From Cyathus striatus (lineage: Eukaryota > Basidiomycota > Agaricomycetes > Agaricales > Nidulariaceae): a stretch of DNA of 64,000 bases. Both the position numbers and the translations under genes were made by a program. Of this stretch, positions 11,230 through 23,929 are shown piece by piece; position 1 is the stretch's first letter; each line of letters opens with the position of its first letter. The DNA lies in NCBI GenBank assembly GCA_025738555.1, contig JAOVFP010000004.1:1116001-1180000 (forward strand), read 5' to 3'. The notes below the pieces were generated by a model, which made no database searches, was not told where the DNA came from, and was given only the letters and a program-made list of their open reading frames with translations.

Positions 11230-14200
11230 GACTCGATACCAGAACGTCTGAGGGCAATCAAAAATGAGAAGTGAGGATGAAGCGAGGCCTAGAGGAATGG
11301 GAACGATCAAGTGCCGAGGATATTAACTTGATTTGGGATGGTAGAGTATTGCGGGGTGATTGAACCAGGGATGAACGCTGGGCATTGTACGAGCTTCAGT
11401 CGCAGATAAGATTACGAAATAGGGAGAAGCCGGAGTGGATGAACCTAACGGAGACATTCTAACTCGGTAGAGTCCTACACACCCTCCTCCCGACACGAAA
11501 TGAACAAGGATCTGGTGTCCATTTCGCTGTGCTTTCCTTCACACGCAGGTGATCTCTCGAGTAACGATCCCACCGCCTCCCCATCCCCCCGCATCTTCCT
11601 CGTCACCACATCTTTCTCATCTCGTTCAACATCTTCGTCTCTCACATCTTCTTCACCGCCACCACCACCACATCATCATCATTCCCAACGTCCGACACTT
11701 TCATCCTACACGTCCCCTCCATGTACGACAGGTCCGCCTTAACCGCTCCATATCTTTCGTACCGACATCCTTCTCCAGCCCTCCTTCCAAAAACTATCGT
11801 ACACTCCATAACATCTTGCAAAGTCGTGATTCGTTCGGGATGGGAAAGGTCCTCGAGTAGCATTGTGACAGCGGACGAAACACCAGCGGGCGGAGGGGCG
11901 ATAACAGCAGGCAAAGGATTGAAGAGTTGGTGAGGTAGGACACCACACGCTCGTTTCATCAACCTGGCACTCGGCCTCCCGCAGCCCGTTCTCCCGCAGA
12001 AGCTATACCCCTCTAAGCTACATCATTCATCATCACCTCAACTACCTTCTTACTCGAATACCCAGAATCTCACCAGCGTCGAAGCATAGCTGGAGTTCGG
12101 CATGGTGGGCGGAAGTCCCCGAGTGTGCTGTGAGGAATCCTGACGAAAGGCCAACGAGAGGGAAGCAGAGGTGCGACTGAATCAGGCGAAAGAAGCCTAC
12201 CAAGAATGGTGTCCAATCCCATGCTCGTCAATTCCCAACGTCCTCCGAGAGTATCGACCACGTTCCCGTACTAATCTCCCGCTGAGACTCTGTGTTCGTT
12301 TCATCCTCTAATACCCTCCTCAGCCTCCGCCATCCTCAGCCTCACGTTCTCCCCCAACATAGCCCGCAATAGCGCTGTCACTATATCATCTCCATCTCGA
12401 CGATTCACTCCTTCTCGAGCCCTGGACTTCGTTGGAGCAAGGTTGTTCAACGTTCAAGCTTCGTACGGAGCATGGAGAGATCGTGTCGGAGTAGCGCTAA
12501 CCATGGATCGATATACCATCGATATCGAGATGGAAGGATGGCGGGATAGAGGATGTGAGTGTCGTCATGGACTGGCGAGGGGGGTGATTACGAGGTATAG
12601 TCATTGGCGTGGGGTGGGAGATCGTTGAATAGGGTTGTAGAGCGAAACACCAGCAGGAACGAGAGAAGAGTAATGAGATGGGGAGGTACGAGAGCGACTG
12701 ATGCTGGGGTGGGGGCCACGTTCAGATTATCCCTTGATCCTCCCCCATCCCCATGCTCCGCTCATACCTCCCCGTTACCTCCTGCTCCCTCTTTCCCCAC
12801 GTCCCCTTCGTTACGATTTTCACTACATATATAACGCATAGCCCTGGTGTCGGCCAACGAAGCCTTCGCGTGTCGTTGTAATCGTAAACGGCCGGAAGAA
12901 GGTGGCTTGGCAGAGATGGGGAGGGGCTAACGAAGAATAGCTGTTGCGGGAAGGTTTGGGATGCTGGGAACGGTGGGTTGAGGTTGAGGTACCTGATTCA
13001 CTGTGAGTTGACGTAGGCGTTAGGAAGATTAGAACGAACGAACCTGATTCGTTCGATAGCACTCCACCCAGAGTTCGCGGAACCAGCACAGTTAACGATG
13101 TTGTCAGAAGAAGTGCCCCTATGGATGATAGAGCGATACCGCACCCATCAAGTGCGTACGTAGTCTCCGAGGGACGTTTATAGCGTACCAGTTTGCCTCG
13201 GTGAAGGAGCGTATAAGCCAATAGCGATCGACGTTCTCGCTGTATCAGTATCAACGACCGCATTGAACAATACTGCTTACCATCTGCCAGCTTTATGATA
13301 CTTGTCTGCGGTTCTACAGCACTCTCACTGAGAACCAGCTGCGAAAGTGTCCGTCTGTTCGTTATACATCAGAAGAACCCAATATAGTAGAGAATTAGTA
13401 ACGCAGCTACTGAAAAGAATGAACATAGCTTACGTTGGCGTGTCAACTCGGTGTAGGTGTAAATTGACGGAGTATTCGTAGCTCTGAGAGCGGTATTGGT
13501 GATATGGTGTTGTCGGGGCAGAGGGAGGATAGTCGAGAGATGCTGGCCGGAGTGGAAGACATCGTGGTAGTAAGTGTGTTGACAACGAGTGCAGTCAGAG
13601 CACAGTGTAGAGAGCGTGAGAAAAAAGATCGACATCGATGATCAGTATCAAATCCAAATCGACCTGAAATCGACGACACACGCCCGTCAGTGTCATCGAT
13701 TCTCTGGCCAGGACCATGGATGCATCGATTGCACTAATAATAATCACGTCTTCGGACCATCGATCTCATGATAACTGTCTAGATGTCTATCAATTATCAA
13801 GTCCATATCGACCTGAGATCGACGATAGACTGCCACGCCTGTTCCAGGTCATCGATGCAAATTGGATTGCAATCGATCCCACTAATTATAATATCAAACA
13901 ATACAATCGAATGGGCGGGTATAAGTACCAGGTAGTTACGTCTACGATTCTGAATCGAAATCATGTTCATTTACATTTAGCATTTGGAGTAGAAGTAGAG
14001 TGTCGGATAGCTGCAGTCGAGTCGAATGGACAATGGTCGCAAACTTCGAAATGAACAGATAAGAAACAGAATTTCCCGGGCCGAGATGATTACGATTATG
14101 TAACGATCCAAATGTCCCGAGTTGGTTCCGACGCCTTGCGAACCTACATATGGAAGGTCCACGTGATATCGTGAGAAGGGATTTGTTGAGCCTACACCTC

Positions 14201-17200
14201 TCCCCGCGTCTCAGCCAAGTCTCAGCTGGCCTCAGGTATGCACACCATACTGCCCCACAGCCAGCACACGCAACCAATACTACTGTTGAATAACAGTCAT
14301 CCGAGAGCGCGGCTATAGCCCAGTCTGGGTTGAAAATGTGATACCGTGCCCGTCATCTATGGCATAGAATAGATCGTAGAAGATGCAGCGCATACTTTCG
14401 CGCTTGGGGTAGACGTCGACTTGGGAAGGGAAATTGGAATGTAGGGGCGATACGAAGCCAGGTGAGCAGTTTGAGCAGTGTACTAACGCTGAGCTTTCTG
14501 ACAGTGGCACAGTTTTGACAACGTCGATTCATGCACATGCTACGTCTACGGTGCTGCACTTCCCTTCTCGAACAAGGACTGCAAGTTTACCGGCACCTAC
14601 CCTCTTCTCTCCGATATCGACCTTGCATTGCCAGTACCGGAGAATCAACTGAACATCCTGAACCTCCACTGCGCACTCTCCCCTCCCCTTCTCACCCATA
14701 ATTCGCAAGGTACACTCCCAGAGTAACGACGATCTCATGGACATCGCGGTGCTATGGCAGATAGGATACGATGCTCGGTTACACCATATTGAATGTTGGT
14801 TTCGGTGGTTCGACTAGCAAGCATGGCGTACAGGGTATTTGAAGCTCACGTCTCTCGGCCTCTTTGGCTGGAACGTCGTGTGCTACGTCACGCTGGAGGG
14901 CGAAGGGGCTATACCAACACCTACCCTAACCACACCTGTACCGTCGAGGCCCAGCCTTCGCCTTCTACTCCATCTATCACCTACATCGAGCGCCCATCGC
15001 TTTCCCTGTACAATGCCCCCCGTGCTCAATGCTTTATATCTTCAACAATTGGTTACGCTGCAATCGTGTATCCTCCTCCTTTCATCCCCCACCTTCAACG
15101 CATTTCCTGCCTATATCGTGCTGGGCCAGCCTACTCTCGAGGAGCGTGTCAAGTCTCATTTAGACTCCGTCAGTGTCTTCCACCACCACGCTGATTCCAG
15201 TCCTACCACCCCCATCGCTGAGGACAGAACCCCTTGCCTCGTGCAGGAGCCTTCGTACTACTTATAGCCCTGTCGACTACATCTTCAACGATACGACTCC
15301 GACGTCCAACCAGATATGTCCAGTATCGTGTTGTACCCTTGTACCCCACATTTCAAGTTCGACGCTGAACAGCCGAGATCGCCCGCATCTGCCCCGTAAC
15401 TGTCCTTCCAACCTAGGACGTTGAAGTGCCATAATATAGGCTAGAGGGCAAGACGCTGACTTAGGATGGGTGACGAGATATTGCCAGGGTGATACATAGC
15501 GAGGTGAGTAGGTTGAGCAGTGTGACGTTGAGATATCTGACAGTGACGGAGGTGCGGGCTCGCTAGGTTTTACACCTACGGCCGTACACGGATATCACTC
15601 CTCACGCATCCGGGTGTAAATCGACCCTTCTCCCCGATACGACCTCGTCCTGCAAGTGCCGGTGAACCAACAGAACACCCTGAACATCGACATTCTCGCT
15701 CTTCCCTTCTCCGTTCAACTTCTCCCTCCTTCGCGAATGTTATCCCCAGAGTTCTACCAGGAGCTCAGCACCAGTAGAGGTCCCTCAAGATGACGTCGAC
15801 GTAACAGAGCACACGACAGATGGGTATGAGGGAATGGCTATATCAGTTGAAACATCCAGGGGTTCAATTAGTAGGCATGGTGGTGCCGAGTGAGGGTGCC
15901 CAAATCTTTCCGGCCACAACTTCTTACGCTGGAGAGATTGCTGTGTGACGTTCTCTAACGTCGGCGCGTGAAACTTTGAAGAGGCAACACCATTTCACTG
16001 CATTAGCAGTGTCAAGCTGGTACAAACGACAGCTGGACCTTCCTCTCTAGCTGACGTCGACGTCGACTCCTAGCCCTCTTCGGTATACATATTCATGGCT
16101 AGTGTCATGTACACTCTCCCTGCCTCTTACGCTTCCCCCAACTACCCCAGAAATGGTGCTGGACCAGCCCACACTCGTGAGGCATATTCTGTTCCTCTCC
16201 ACTCTACCACAGCTTTCCCCCACACTAGGCTAGGGAACGCAATACTGAGTCATATCCCGCCGCTTTTCTCCATGAAAGCGAGAATCACTCGTCTCGTACA
16301 GGAGCAAGCAGCGTTTCTCTACTTTTCACCCAAGTTGACCACGTCCTCGATACGACTCCTACATCTAATCAGACACCCCAGCCATCACAGTGTACCGTCC
16401 TCTTAGTCCTACCTACCGATTGGATTTCGTAGAGCTGGCAGAGACGGTCCTGTCCAACACCGAACGGCCGAGATTTCTCGCATCTGCGTCTACAGCTGCC
16501 CTGTCAAGTTCCAACCCAGCCCGTTGAAAAGCCATTACATACGTAAGAAGACGTTCAGGTGCATGAGCAGCTTTCTTCCTTGAACTTCTGAGGCTCGTGG
16601 TCGAACTGGTGGCCATTTAACGCTTTTCATCCTTGTCACAACCAGCGTCACCTTCGTCTTCGAACGACGAACAATCTCAATCACAGCCCTACCCTTGTGT
16701 TCCGCACGTAGCAGGGGTGCTCTCAGGCTCACCCACGGACGTATGCAGGTTACTGATACGAATGATTCACACATCTCGCCCTAAAAGCCCACTTCTGAAA
16801 GGTCAAAATGCGTACTGGGAGGTACGTTCTACCTCGCCTCCTACAACACGTCTAGAACTCTCCCCTATGTATACGCTCCTCTTACACCGAATTCGCCCGT
16901 TCTCTCTCCTGGGCCAGTCCTTCCATTTTCAGCGACTCTCAGGGCAGGATAGCCCTCCAGTGCATCGTATATGAGTATCGTCGAAGACGAACCTGTCGGT
17001 TTGGGCTGCATACACGGTGGGGATATCGACTGTAAGCCCTTCGTTTTGTCTCTACTTTATATTGCTGACTCACGTCCGAAGTATATACCGCTACCGCTGA
17101 AGGTCGATCTATCGCCAATATCTATCTACACGAAGAGGCATGATCCTAACGTCGGCATGCACGTGGTTCTTCAACAACTTCCCCCTACCTCTGCTGATAA

Positions 17201-18400
17201 AGCCGTTCAATTGTAGCTATTGATTGTAGTGCTAGAGTCTCACTCCGCTGTGGTGTTCGTTGGGGACTATTGTGGCGATTTGGAAATGGTGGAGAGTTAT
17301 AACCAAGGTGCGTCTTTTCCTCGTTACTCTTTCGGCGGTAGTTGATCTGAGGAGCGTACGTATACAGGGTACGGTGTGATTCCGACAGCGACACGGCTCA
17401 CGCCCACCACCCTGGTGCCTATGCGTAGCTTTAGGAAGAAGGGCTGTTTCGCCCGAAGCACGAGCACGAGACCTGGCCTCGAGCCAAAGGCTCACGATCG
17501 TTGGACGGTATGGTTGTTCAGGCTCATGTTGGAGAAGAACTAATAGAGGGCTATGGAGCACGGATGGCAGAGGAAGAAATGTACAGCCTTCGCAGTGTGG
17601 TGATGCAGTTTCGCTGCATGCTTCTACATCGACGTGGTCTTCCCCTCCTACTTCGCCACTTTCTGCTGGGTTTTTATTGCCTTGCCGTTGATGATTTCTG
17701 AAGGCACCAAGCCTGGCGCGCTCTCCTTTTTATTCGGAGGCTGATTTGTCTAGTGTGTATCATTCACGAACGCTGCTGTGGTTGGGCATGTGTCGCGGTA
17801 TCTTGGATCACCTGAGTCCGAGTCACTTACCCCTCGTGGAAGCAATGAGTACTCATTTCCCTTTTCTGCTTGCCCTACTATTCCTGGTCCGCCTTAAGGC
17901 GAGAATGTACCAGGATCTCATAATATAAACCACGACCTCCCCTGTTCATGATGGATATGCCGAATCATTCATTTATGTTGTATCACCACCCTCCTATACC
18001 ACGCCTCCGCCTGGCTCTCCTGCACGTTTTCTTCACCGTCCTACTCTGCGGCTCAGACGATCAGTCATCGCCGTATACCGATCACCGGTCATGAATGCGT
18101 GAAGGATGCATAGCCTTGCAAGGGACTTCCCAGGCTGTACATATGTCGACGTACCCAATTTCAGCACCTGCAAACTCACACGCTGCTTGTAATCTGTTGC
18201 TTCCACCGACTATATATCACTGGGTTTCTCGGTCTTCAGTGTGTCTCCCTTTTCCCTGTTGGCTGCTCGCACAAAATGACTGTTCGTCGATGCCTTGTTT
18301 CGGAGTGTGGTCCTCGTGGTGATTAGATAGGGACTACAACCTCGAAACGTTGCGTCAACGATGGGTAGTGTGCCGCTGCCTAAGACTAATGACAGTGGGA
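11230..18400 (+). repeat. Block L: CpG-rich modular repeat family, copy 1
   Basis: The segment is homologous to block R in reverse complement (for example 11447-11540 with 39060-39150; 13800-14040 with 37830-38070; 14870-14950 with 36590-36660; 17260-17420 with 35100-35350) and to block M in the same orientation (17260-17520 with 29450-29690). Within L related modules recur: one around 14530-15400, another around 15560-16400. Both contain a stretch resembling CVTxxNVG or CYVTLEGEG and a proline-rich stretch. The modules look once-coding on this strand, but stops and frame changes prevent a gene model. I do not recognise the family. Base composition is CpG-rich, unlike the flanks. Confidence 0.7.
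13640..13900. repeat. ATCGAT-rich diverged direct repeat
   Basis: Two diverged units of about 165 bases share AAATCGACCTGAAATCGACGA / TATCGACCTGAGATCGACGA-type starts and end in ATCGATTGCACTAATAAT / ATCGATCCCACTAATTAT-type strings. Block R keeps a counterpart at about 38000-38200. Confidence 0.6.
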
Positions 18401-18726
18401 ACGCTGAGGACGATTTAATGCAGAAGAAGAGGGATCCCGGATAGACGCAGAAGGTAGTCGATAGTTTATACACGTGCTGGCAGCTGATGTGACGAACTCG
18501 AATGAAATAATTCAGACATGGTCTTCGCCACCATGAATGGACAGTTTCTTCCACGTATTTACTGTTGGTGAGGTACTTCTATTCAATACTGTACTAATAT
18601 ACATTCATTTTTCATTGGAAAATTCGTATGTCAAAGATTGTTCCGATTTCTTCGTCAATCCTTCATCCTTTCACATACAACGTTGATCATCAAGGTTTGA
18701 CGTGCCAATGCTATGAATCATGAATG

Positions 18727-18734
18727 TTTATAAG
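18727..18734 (+). promoter_or_regulatory. Probable TATA box of the NACHT gene
   Basis: TTTATAAG lies 70 bases upstream of the ATG at 18804. An in-frame ATG at 18720 lies upstream of this box, so 18804 is the better start. Confidence 0.45.
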
Positions 18735-18803
18735 AGGTTTGGCCACATTGTACGAGCTTCCTCAGTCATTAGCACTATCTCCACTTCCACCCATCTACCG
18801 AAA

Positions 18804-21800
18804 ATGCGCTCGTTTGATCAAGCCAGCAACTTCAACATCTACGGCCTCAATCAAACAGATATCCGCATTGACAGCGAGCAACACAAAGAAAAAGGCAATG
18901 CATAATAAATATTTGATACGTAGTTAAGCAGTTCTAACATTGGAAACACCTCTAGTGTTTGAACGTCTCCAGAATGAAACTATCGCTGGAGCCGCCCATG
19001 ATGCCGGAGAACGTTACGATGCACCAAAGTGTCATCCCGAGACGCGAAAAGCTGTTTTGGGTAACATCAAGAGCTGGATTGACAGCGACAATGAAGCTAC
19101 AAAGATTATGTGGCTATATGGGCCAGCTGGAGGCGGAAAGTCTGCCATTGCTCAGACAACTGCAGAAGACTGCCATGGTGAAGGAAAGCTAGTGGCTAGT
19201 TTCTTTTTTTCTCGATTTGCAGCAGGACGCAACAAGAAAGATGGTCTGGTTGCCACAATTGCTTTTCAACTTTGTGTTTCAATTCCCAATATCAAGGAGT
19301 ATGTCATCAAACAGATTGAAAAAAATCCTAACATATTCAAGTCAAATATTAAGACACAGATGCAGTCACTGATCGTTGAACCGCTTATCTTTCTAAATCA
19401 AGCGGACGCTAGAATTACTTACCCTAGGCTTATTATCATTGATGGATTGGATGAATGTGAAATCCGGAAGGATCAAGCAGAAATCATCGAAGCTATTGCT
19501 AAATTAGTCTCAATGGACCGTAGTTCTCGACTGCGAGTTTTCTTGACCAGTAGGCCTGAGATTGAAATTCGACAGACATTCAACGAGGACAGCATTTCTT
19601 TGATTTGTATTCGACTGGCTCTCGACGATACTTTTGATCCCGATAAAGATATAGAGCTTTTTGTTCGAAGTTGCTTTCAGTCTCTCAAGCGATATCATGC
19701 TTTGCGATCGATATTAGTGTCTTGGCCATCTGATGAAACTATTCATCGAATTGTTCAGAAATCTTCTGGTCAGTTCATCTATGCATCTACAGTAATTCAT
19801 TATATTTCAGATCCACGACAAGATCCTCAGAAACGACTGAATACCGTCCTTGACATTACTCCTGCTAATGGAGAAAAGCCGTTTGCTCAACTGGATGCAC
19901 TGTATTCAACTATTCTTTCAGTCTGTGAAGATTACCAAAAGGTAGCTTTAGTGCTAGAGGCAATAATGTTCTTAAATAAAGGACATGGTCCTGTTCCTGG
20001 AGAAGAAATATTGAAGTCGACTCAATATCTGGATGCCTTCCTATCTTTGAAAAATGAAAGTCTACTTCTCCTTGCAGATCTTCATTCAATCATTGATATT
20101 AACAACATTGAAGATACCGGAATCCGATTTTATCATGCTTCATTAGATGATTTTCTTCAAGATCCTTCCCGTTCTCATCAGTTTTATATTGATCGACATA
20201 GAGCACATGCTCGATTTTCGATGTGTTGCTTTGAGTATGTAGTCAATACACCACAAGGTAAGAAGTACTCATATTTACCTATCTATCAAACTTATTTCCT
20301 CAGGGCTTCCTGATGCCATTTACACCTACTCATTGGGATGCTGTTTTTGTCACTTCAAGTACAGCAATTATGACGACAGTGTTTTCGACTATATTTGTAA
20401 TAAAGAATATATAAAAAGCTACAGTCGGTTGCAAGATGCCATCCAGAAATACAATATAAGTGAGAAGCTTAATAAATTTAGCTGTCATTCTGTGCTAGGA
20501 AACATGATAACTGACATTGTTGACAAAAGAGCAAGTGTTTTACCTATGCCTTTGTATGAAAAACTAATTAACCATGAATTGTATTCAGAGTACCACTAAA
20601 GTTAATATTCGAAATATAATCGATGCCGAATTTCTTAATCACTTGAAGCAATGTTCGCGAGATGATATACTTATGGTATACTTCGCAAGTAAATGGTCCA
20701 GTAAGACACGTGTATGGTGGTATAGAGAATGGCTCCCGTTTCATGAAAAGTTCATAAACACAATAGATATCGAAAAAAGTAACATCGTGAATGATATTAA
20801 TATCAGTAACGAGTCTGTTCAAGATTGGTTCCAGGAGCTAATGGAAACTACAGGATACATCGATTGCATACCTGAAGAAATTCAAATCAGGGTAGTGTGC
20901 CGCACGTTGGATATCTTGGCAGATGTTATGTTTGTCATACAAGATAGGTCAGTCCACTCTGCCAATCTGATACAGAATACTCACTGTGACGATTTCCAAA
21001 GTGTTGATATGTTAAGGTTAAGAGGTGGATTGAAGCGCATACCACTGTCAAGTGGGATAGTTAGCAGTGTTCTTGAAAAGTGGGAAACGGTGAAGAAAAC
21101 TGATCTCGAACTTAATGATGGGTCAACAAGTTCAGACTCAAAAGATGTAATTAAAGAGAAGAAAATGACAGTGAGGTTCATAGAATCCTATCTCAAGGTA
21201 TGTAGCCATCGATTCTATTTTAATTTGGCTCTAGTAATTTGGTAACAGCATACTTTTCAGGACATTATCGAACACAGAGATAAGACAAGCCTATACTCAG
21301 ATGACAGTACTGAGTCATCGGGTAAATCAAGTTCAAATGGAGAACTAGAACTTCAAGATATCAAGCCAAATGACACCGAACCAGCTGGAGAGTTAGTTCT
21401 AACTACTCAGCCAAGTGAACCAAGATCAGTTCGTCATTCCGATAAAACTGGATTAGACAAATTAGCAATTCTAAATATTCAATCTAATGAAGCTGGACCA
21501 GTACCTGGAAAATTAGAAATGGGGTCGTCAATTAAACCAAAATCATCTGGAGAACCAGAATTTCAAAGGTTAACCGGCGAACCAGGACCACTGGTTGGAG
21601 AAATGATACATCGAAATATTCATTCTAATGAAGCTGAACCAGTACCCGGGATATTAGAAATCCAAAATGATCAGCCCAATAAAACTGGATTAGCTGAATT
21701 GGGAATTCAAAACGTTCAGTCTGATGATTCGGGATTGGCTGGTGGTGGAGGACTTAATCATCTTCAACCACTGGATGAATCTGGACCATATGGAAAATTA

Positions 21801-21914
21801 GGGGACCGCAATATTCCGTCAAATGAAATCGAAGTAACTAGGGGAGTAGAAAAGGAAATCGAAGTGGAGAGTAAGATACCGTGGTTTAAGAAACTGTGGT
21901 TATGGTGTAGATAA
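18804..21914 (+). CDS. NACHT-domain NLR-like protein with C-terminal repeat tail
   Basis: Proposed exons are 18804-18894, 18956-20257, 20304-20553, 20591-21197 and 21261-21914, giving 967 residues with all phases consistent. Residues 1-30 form a short N-terminal segment (NFNIYGLNQTDIRIDSEQ). The NACHT core follows: Walker A GPAGGGKS near residues 86-93, Walker B LIIIDGLDEC near 189-198, then RVFLTSRPE. The start of this domain (GERYDAPKCHPETR) is typical of agaricomycete NACHT proteins. The last 200 residues are acidic, with a degenerate repeat and a basic/aromatic end KKLWLWCR. NACHT ATPases of fungi are STAND switches linked to nonself recognition and regulated cell death; that role is inferred. 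Intron 1 would use a GC donor (GCAATG, with branch CTAAC and acceptor CTCTAG). Intron 3 would be only 37 bases and could instead be a frameshift. Codon use keeps normal CpG, unlike the NB-ARC genes. Confidence 0.85.
21340..21850 (+). repeat. Degenerate 17-residue repeats in the NACHT protein tail
   Basis: The last exon encodes about seven or eight copies of a loose repeat around NIQSNEAGPVPGKLE, NIHSNEAEPVPGILE, DQPNKTGLAELGIQN and NIPSNEIEV, roughly 51 bases each. The position and low complexity suggest an exposed tail or ligand surface. It does not look like WD40, TPR or ankyrin repeats. Confidence 0.6.
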
Positions 21915-21929
21915 AGCAATGGCAGTTTG

Positions 21930-22230
21930 TATCATTTGCGTGATATATATGTACCACAATCATTTAAAATACATTACCTTATTGTCGACATTTCTGTGTC
22001 AATTCCGTTCATGCTAATGGTAAGTATACTATGGAAAGCCGGAGCACCACGCTCAAAGCCATCAATTAAAATCAAGTTCCGCGCTTCGGCAGCTCGCTTG
22101 CCGATTTACGATCTCGATTTAATCTTCAGATATTCTTTTCTCGGTTACGAAATTCGGTTAGCATGCTCGGGAGTCGGGAGGCTTCGTCGGGATTGTGATA
22201 CATGTACTTGAGCATCTATGAGCATTTTGA
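21930..22230 (+). repeat. 3' flank shared with NLR-2, joined to an inverted-repeat segment
   Basis: Bases 21915-22035 align with 43760-43915 after NLR-2 (GCA-TGGCAGTTT, ATTTAAAATACATT, TGCTAATGGTAAGTAT versus TGATAATGGTAAGTAT). Bases 22030-22230 match 25460-25680 in reverse complement at high identity. No coding frame is supported. Confidence 0.7.
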
Positions 22231-23230
22231 GATAAAAATTCTGTTGATAAGTAATTGGATGAGTGACATTGAAATGATATGAAATGATAGTATACATAGG
22301 TCTTTGAGCCTTTGTCTGTATGATCAAGTACTAAAGAACGTCACTTCATAAATTGTGTTTGATGATTATAACACTAATACTCACACTTGAGTATAATAAG
22401 TGTGTGTGGGCTTGGATCAAAATATATAAATATACTGTGACCATGAATCGTAATACCCTTCAAACTCACACTCGATACTTCACGGTCACTACCAAAGTCC
22501 TTTAAAATGAGAGCGAGCGTGTATATATATCTTATATTCATGTTTACACTCAAGTCAATAAAAAATATGCAAATCAACTAGTAGCTTAAAAATAACACAT
22601 ATACATGATCACACACCTGCTCAATTCAACTAACTTAGCATAAATCACTTGAATACAATTATGTATAGAAGGATGTACATGAACACGAATAAATATTACT
22701 TATCACGCTCAGCCTGCTCAAACTCAACCCAACTGGGTGTATGTTTGAATACAATACTCACGCACAATTTATGGTAAATATGTGTGAGTGTGAATAGGAA
22801 TACCTATCATACTCATGCCTAAACTCGATTAACTTGTTTGTGAACATGAATATAATAATTATATGCTTTTTAGATAGACCATAATGTCATGAAAGTCCTA
22901 ACTTCATTGCAATGTATTAAGTATTTACCCTCACCACAATGTAATCATAATACACTGGTGTACATATTGCAATGACACTACAGTGAATTGCAAGTTTAGG
23001 ACTGTTATAGATGGCCTTTGCTACTACCGGTGTAACAAAATGCTTCTTAAGGCAACAATAATATTAAGGACTCATGTATATCAATGTAGATACAATATTG
23101 GGAACGTATTGCGAGATGGGTGAAATTAATTTGACGGTTCTAAGCTTACCATACTCTATATAATATTTTTTCCGCGAAGAATAGCCATTGTGCATTAGTT
23201 TTTTGTTGGCTTGTACAGAGTACTTCGACG
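22231..23230. other. Gene-free AT-rich stretch
   Basis: The tract 22360-22860 repeats ACTCACAC/TGTGTGAGT-type motifs in both orientations, which resembles the subterminal region of a DNA transposon, but I find no ends. Nothing else is recognisable. Confidence 0.35.
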
Positions 23231-23399
23231 GGGAGAGCTAGATATCACTTTGAAAGTGTGACAGGTCTGAGTGCAGCCAGTGGTGCAAACAATCATAGAC
23301 CAATGGAGACCTACTTATTATTTCACTCTCTGAATTGTACTTCAGTTGCCTGTGTCAAAGTAATGGTCTTAGTATTGCTCTATGGAGTGTTTTTATGTG

Positions 23400-23720
23400 G
23401 AAGACTGTGTCAGAAACTATCTTTTCTCTGCATCACTCTTAAAGCATCTGCTTCGATTTTATGGCCTCAGTATTTCTATGTGTCTCATATCTGCATTAAA
23501 TATCTGTTCTCTGTATCACCCTTGAGGTGTCTGCTTCAAATTTATAACCTTATTGTTATACTAAGGCTATCTGTGTCTACTTCTGTTAACTCCACACTCT
23601 GAACATCTTAGACTGTTTGCTTCGACCATATGCTCTCTGTATTACTCTTAATTTATCTACTTCTAATTTATACTCCCATAATTTCTCTAAGGCTATCTGT
23701 GTCGATATTATGCAGTAGAA
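23400..23720 (+). repeat. Degenerate T-rich tandem repeat
   Basis: Imperfect copies start CTCTGCATCACTCTTAAA, CTCTGTATCACCCTTGAG and CTCTGTATTACTCTTAAT, and two contain CTAAGGCTATCTGTGTC (about 23563 and 23690). Spacing is roughly 85-125 bases. The hydrophobic open frames here arise from the T-rich repeat. Confidence 0.5.
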
Positions 23721-23929
23721 AAGTCTCCTGGGCCGTCATTAAGGTGTTTCTTCTTTCTCTATTTTATGCAGTCTCATTATTTTTTGTGTTCTATATTTCA
23801 TTCTTCCATGATTTGCTTCATTCTCTTTGCATATTCCTGTCCTTCTGCATGTACTTACATTCGTTATCTAGTCGATATTTACTCTGTATTCTTATTGTGT
23901 GTTCTACTTCATTCTTATGTTCTCTGCGT

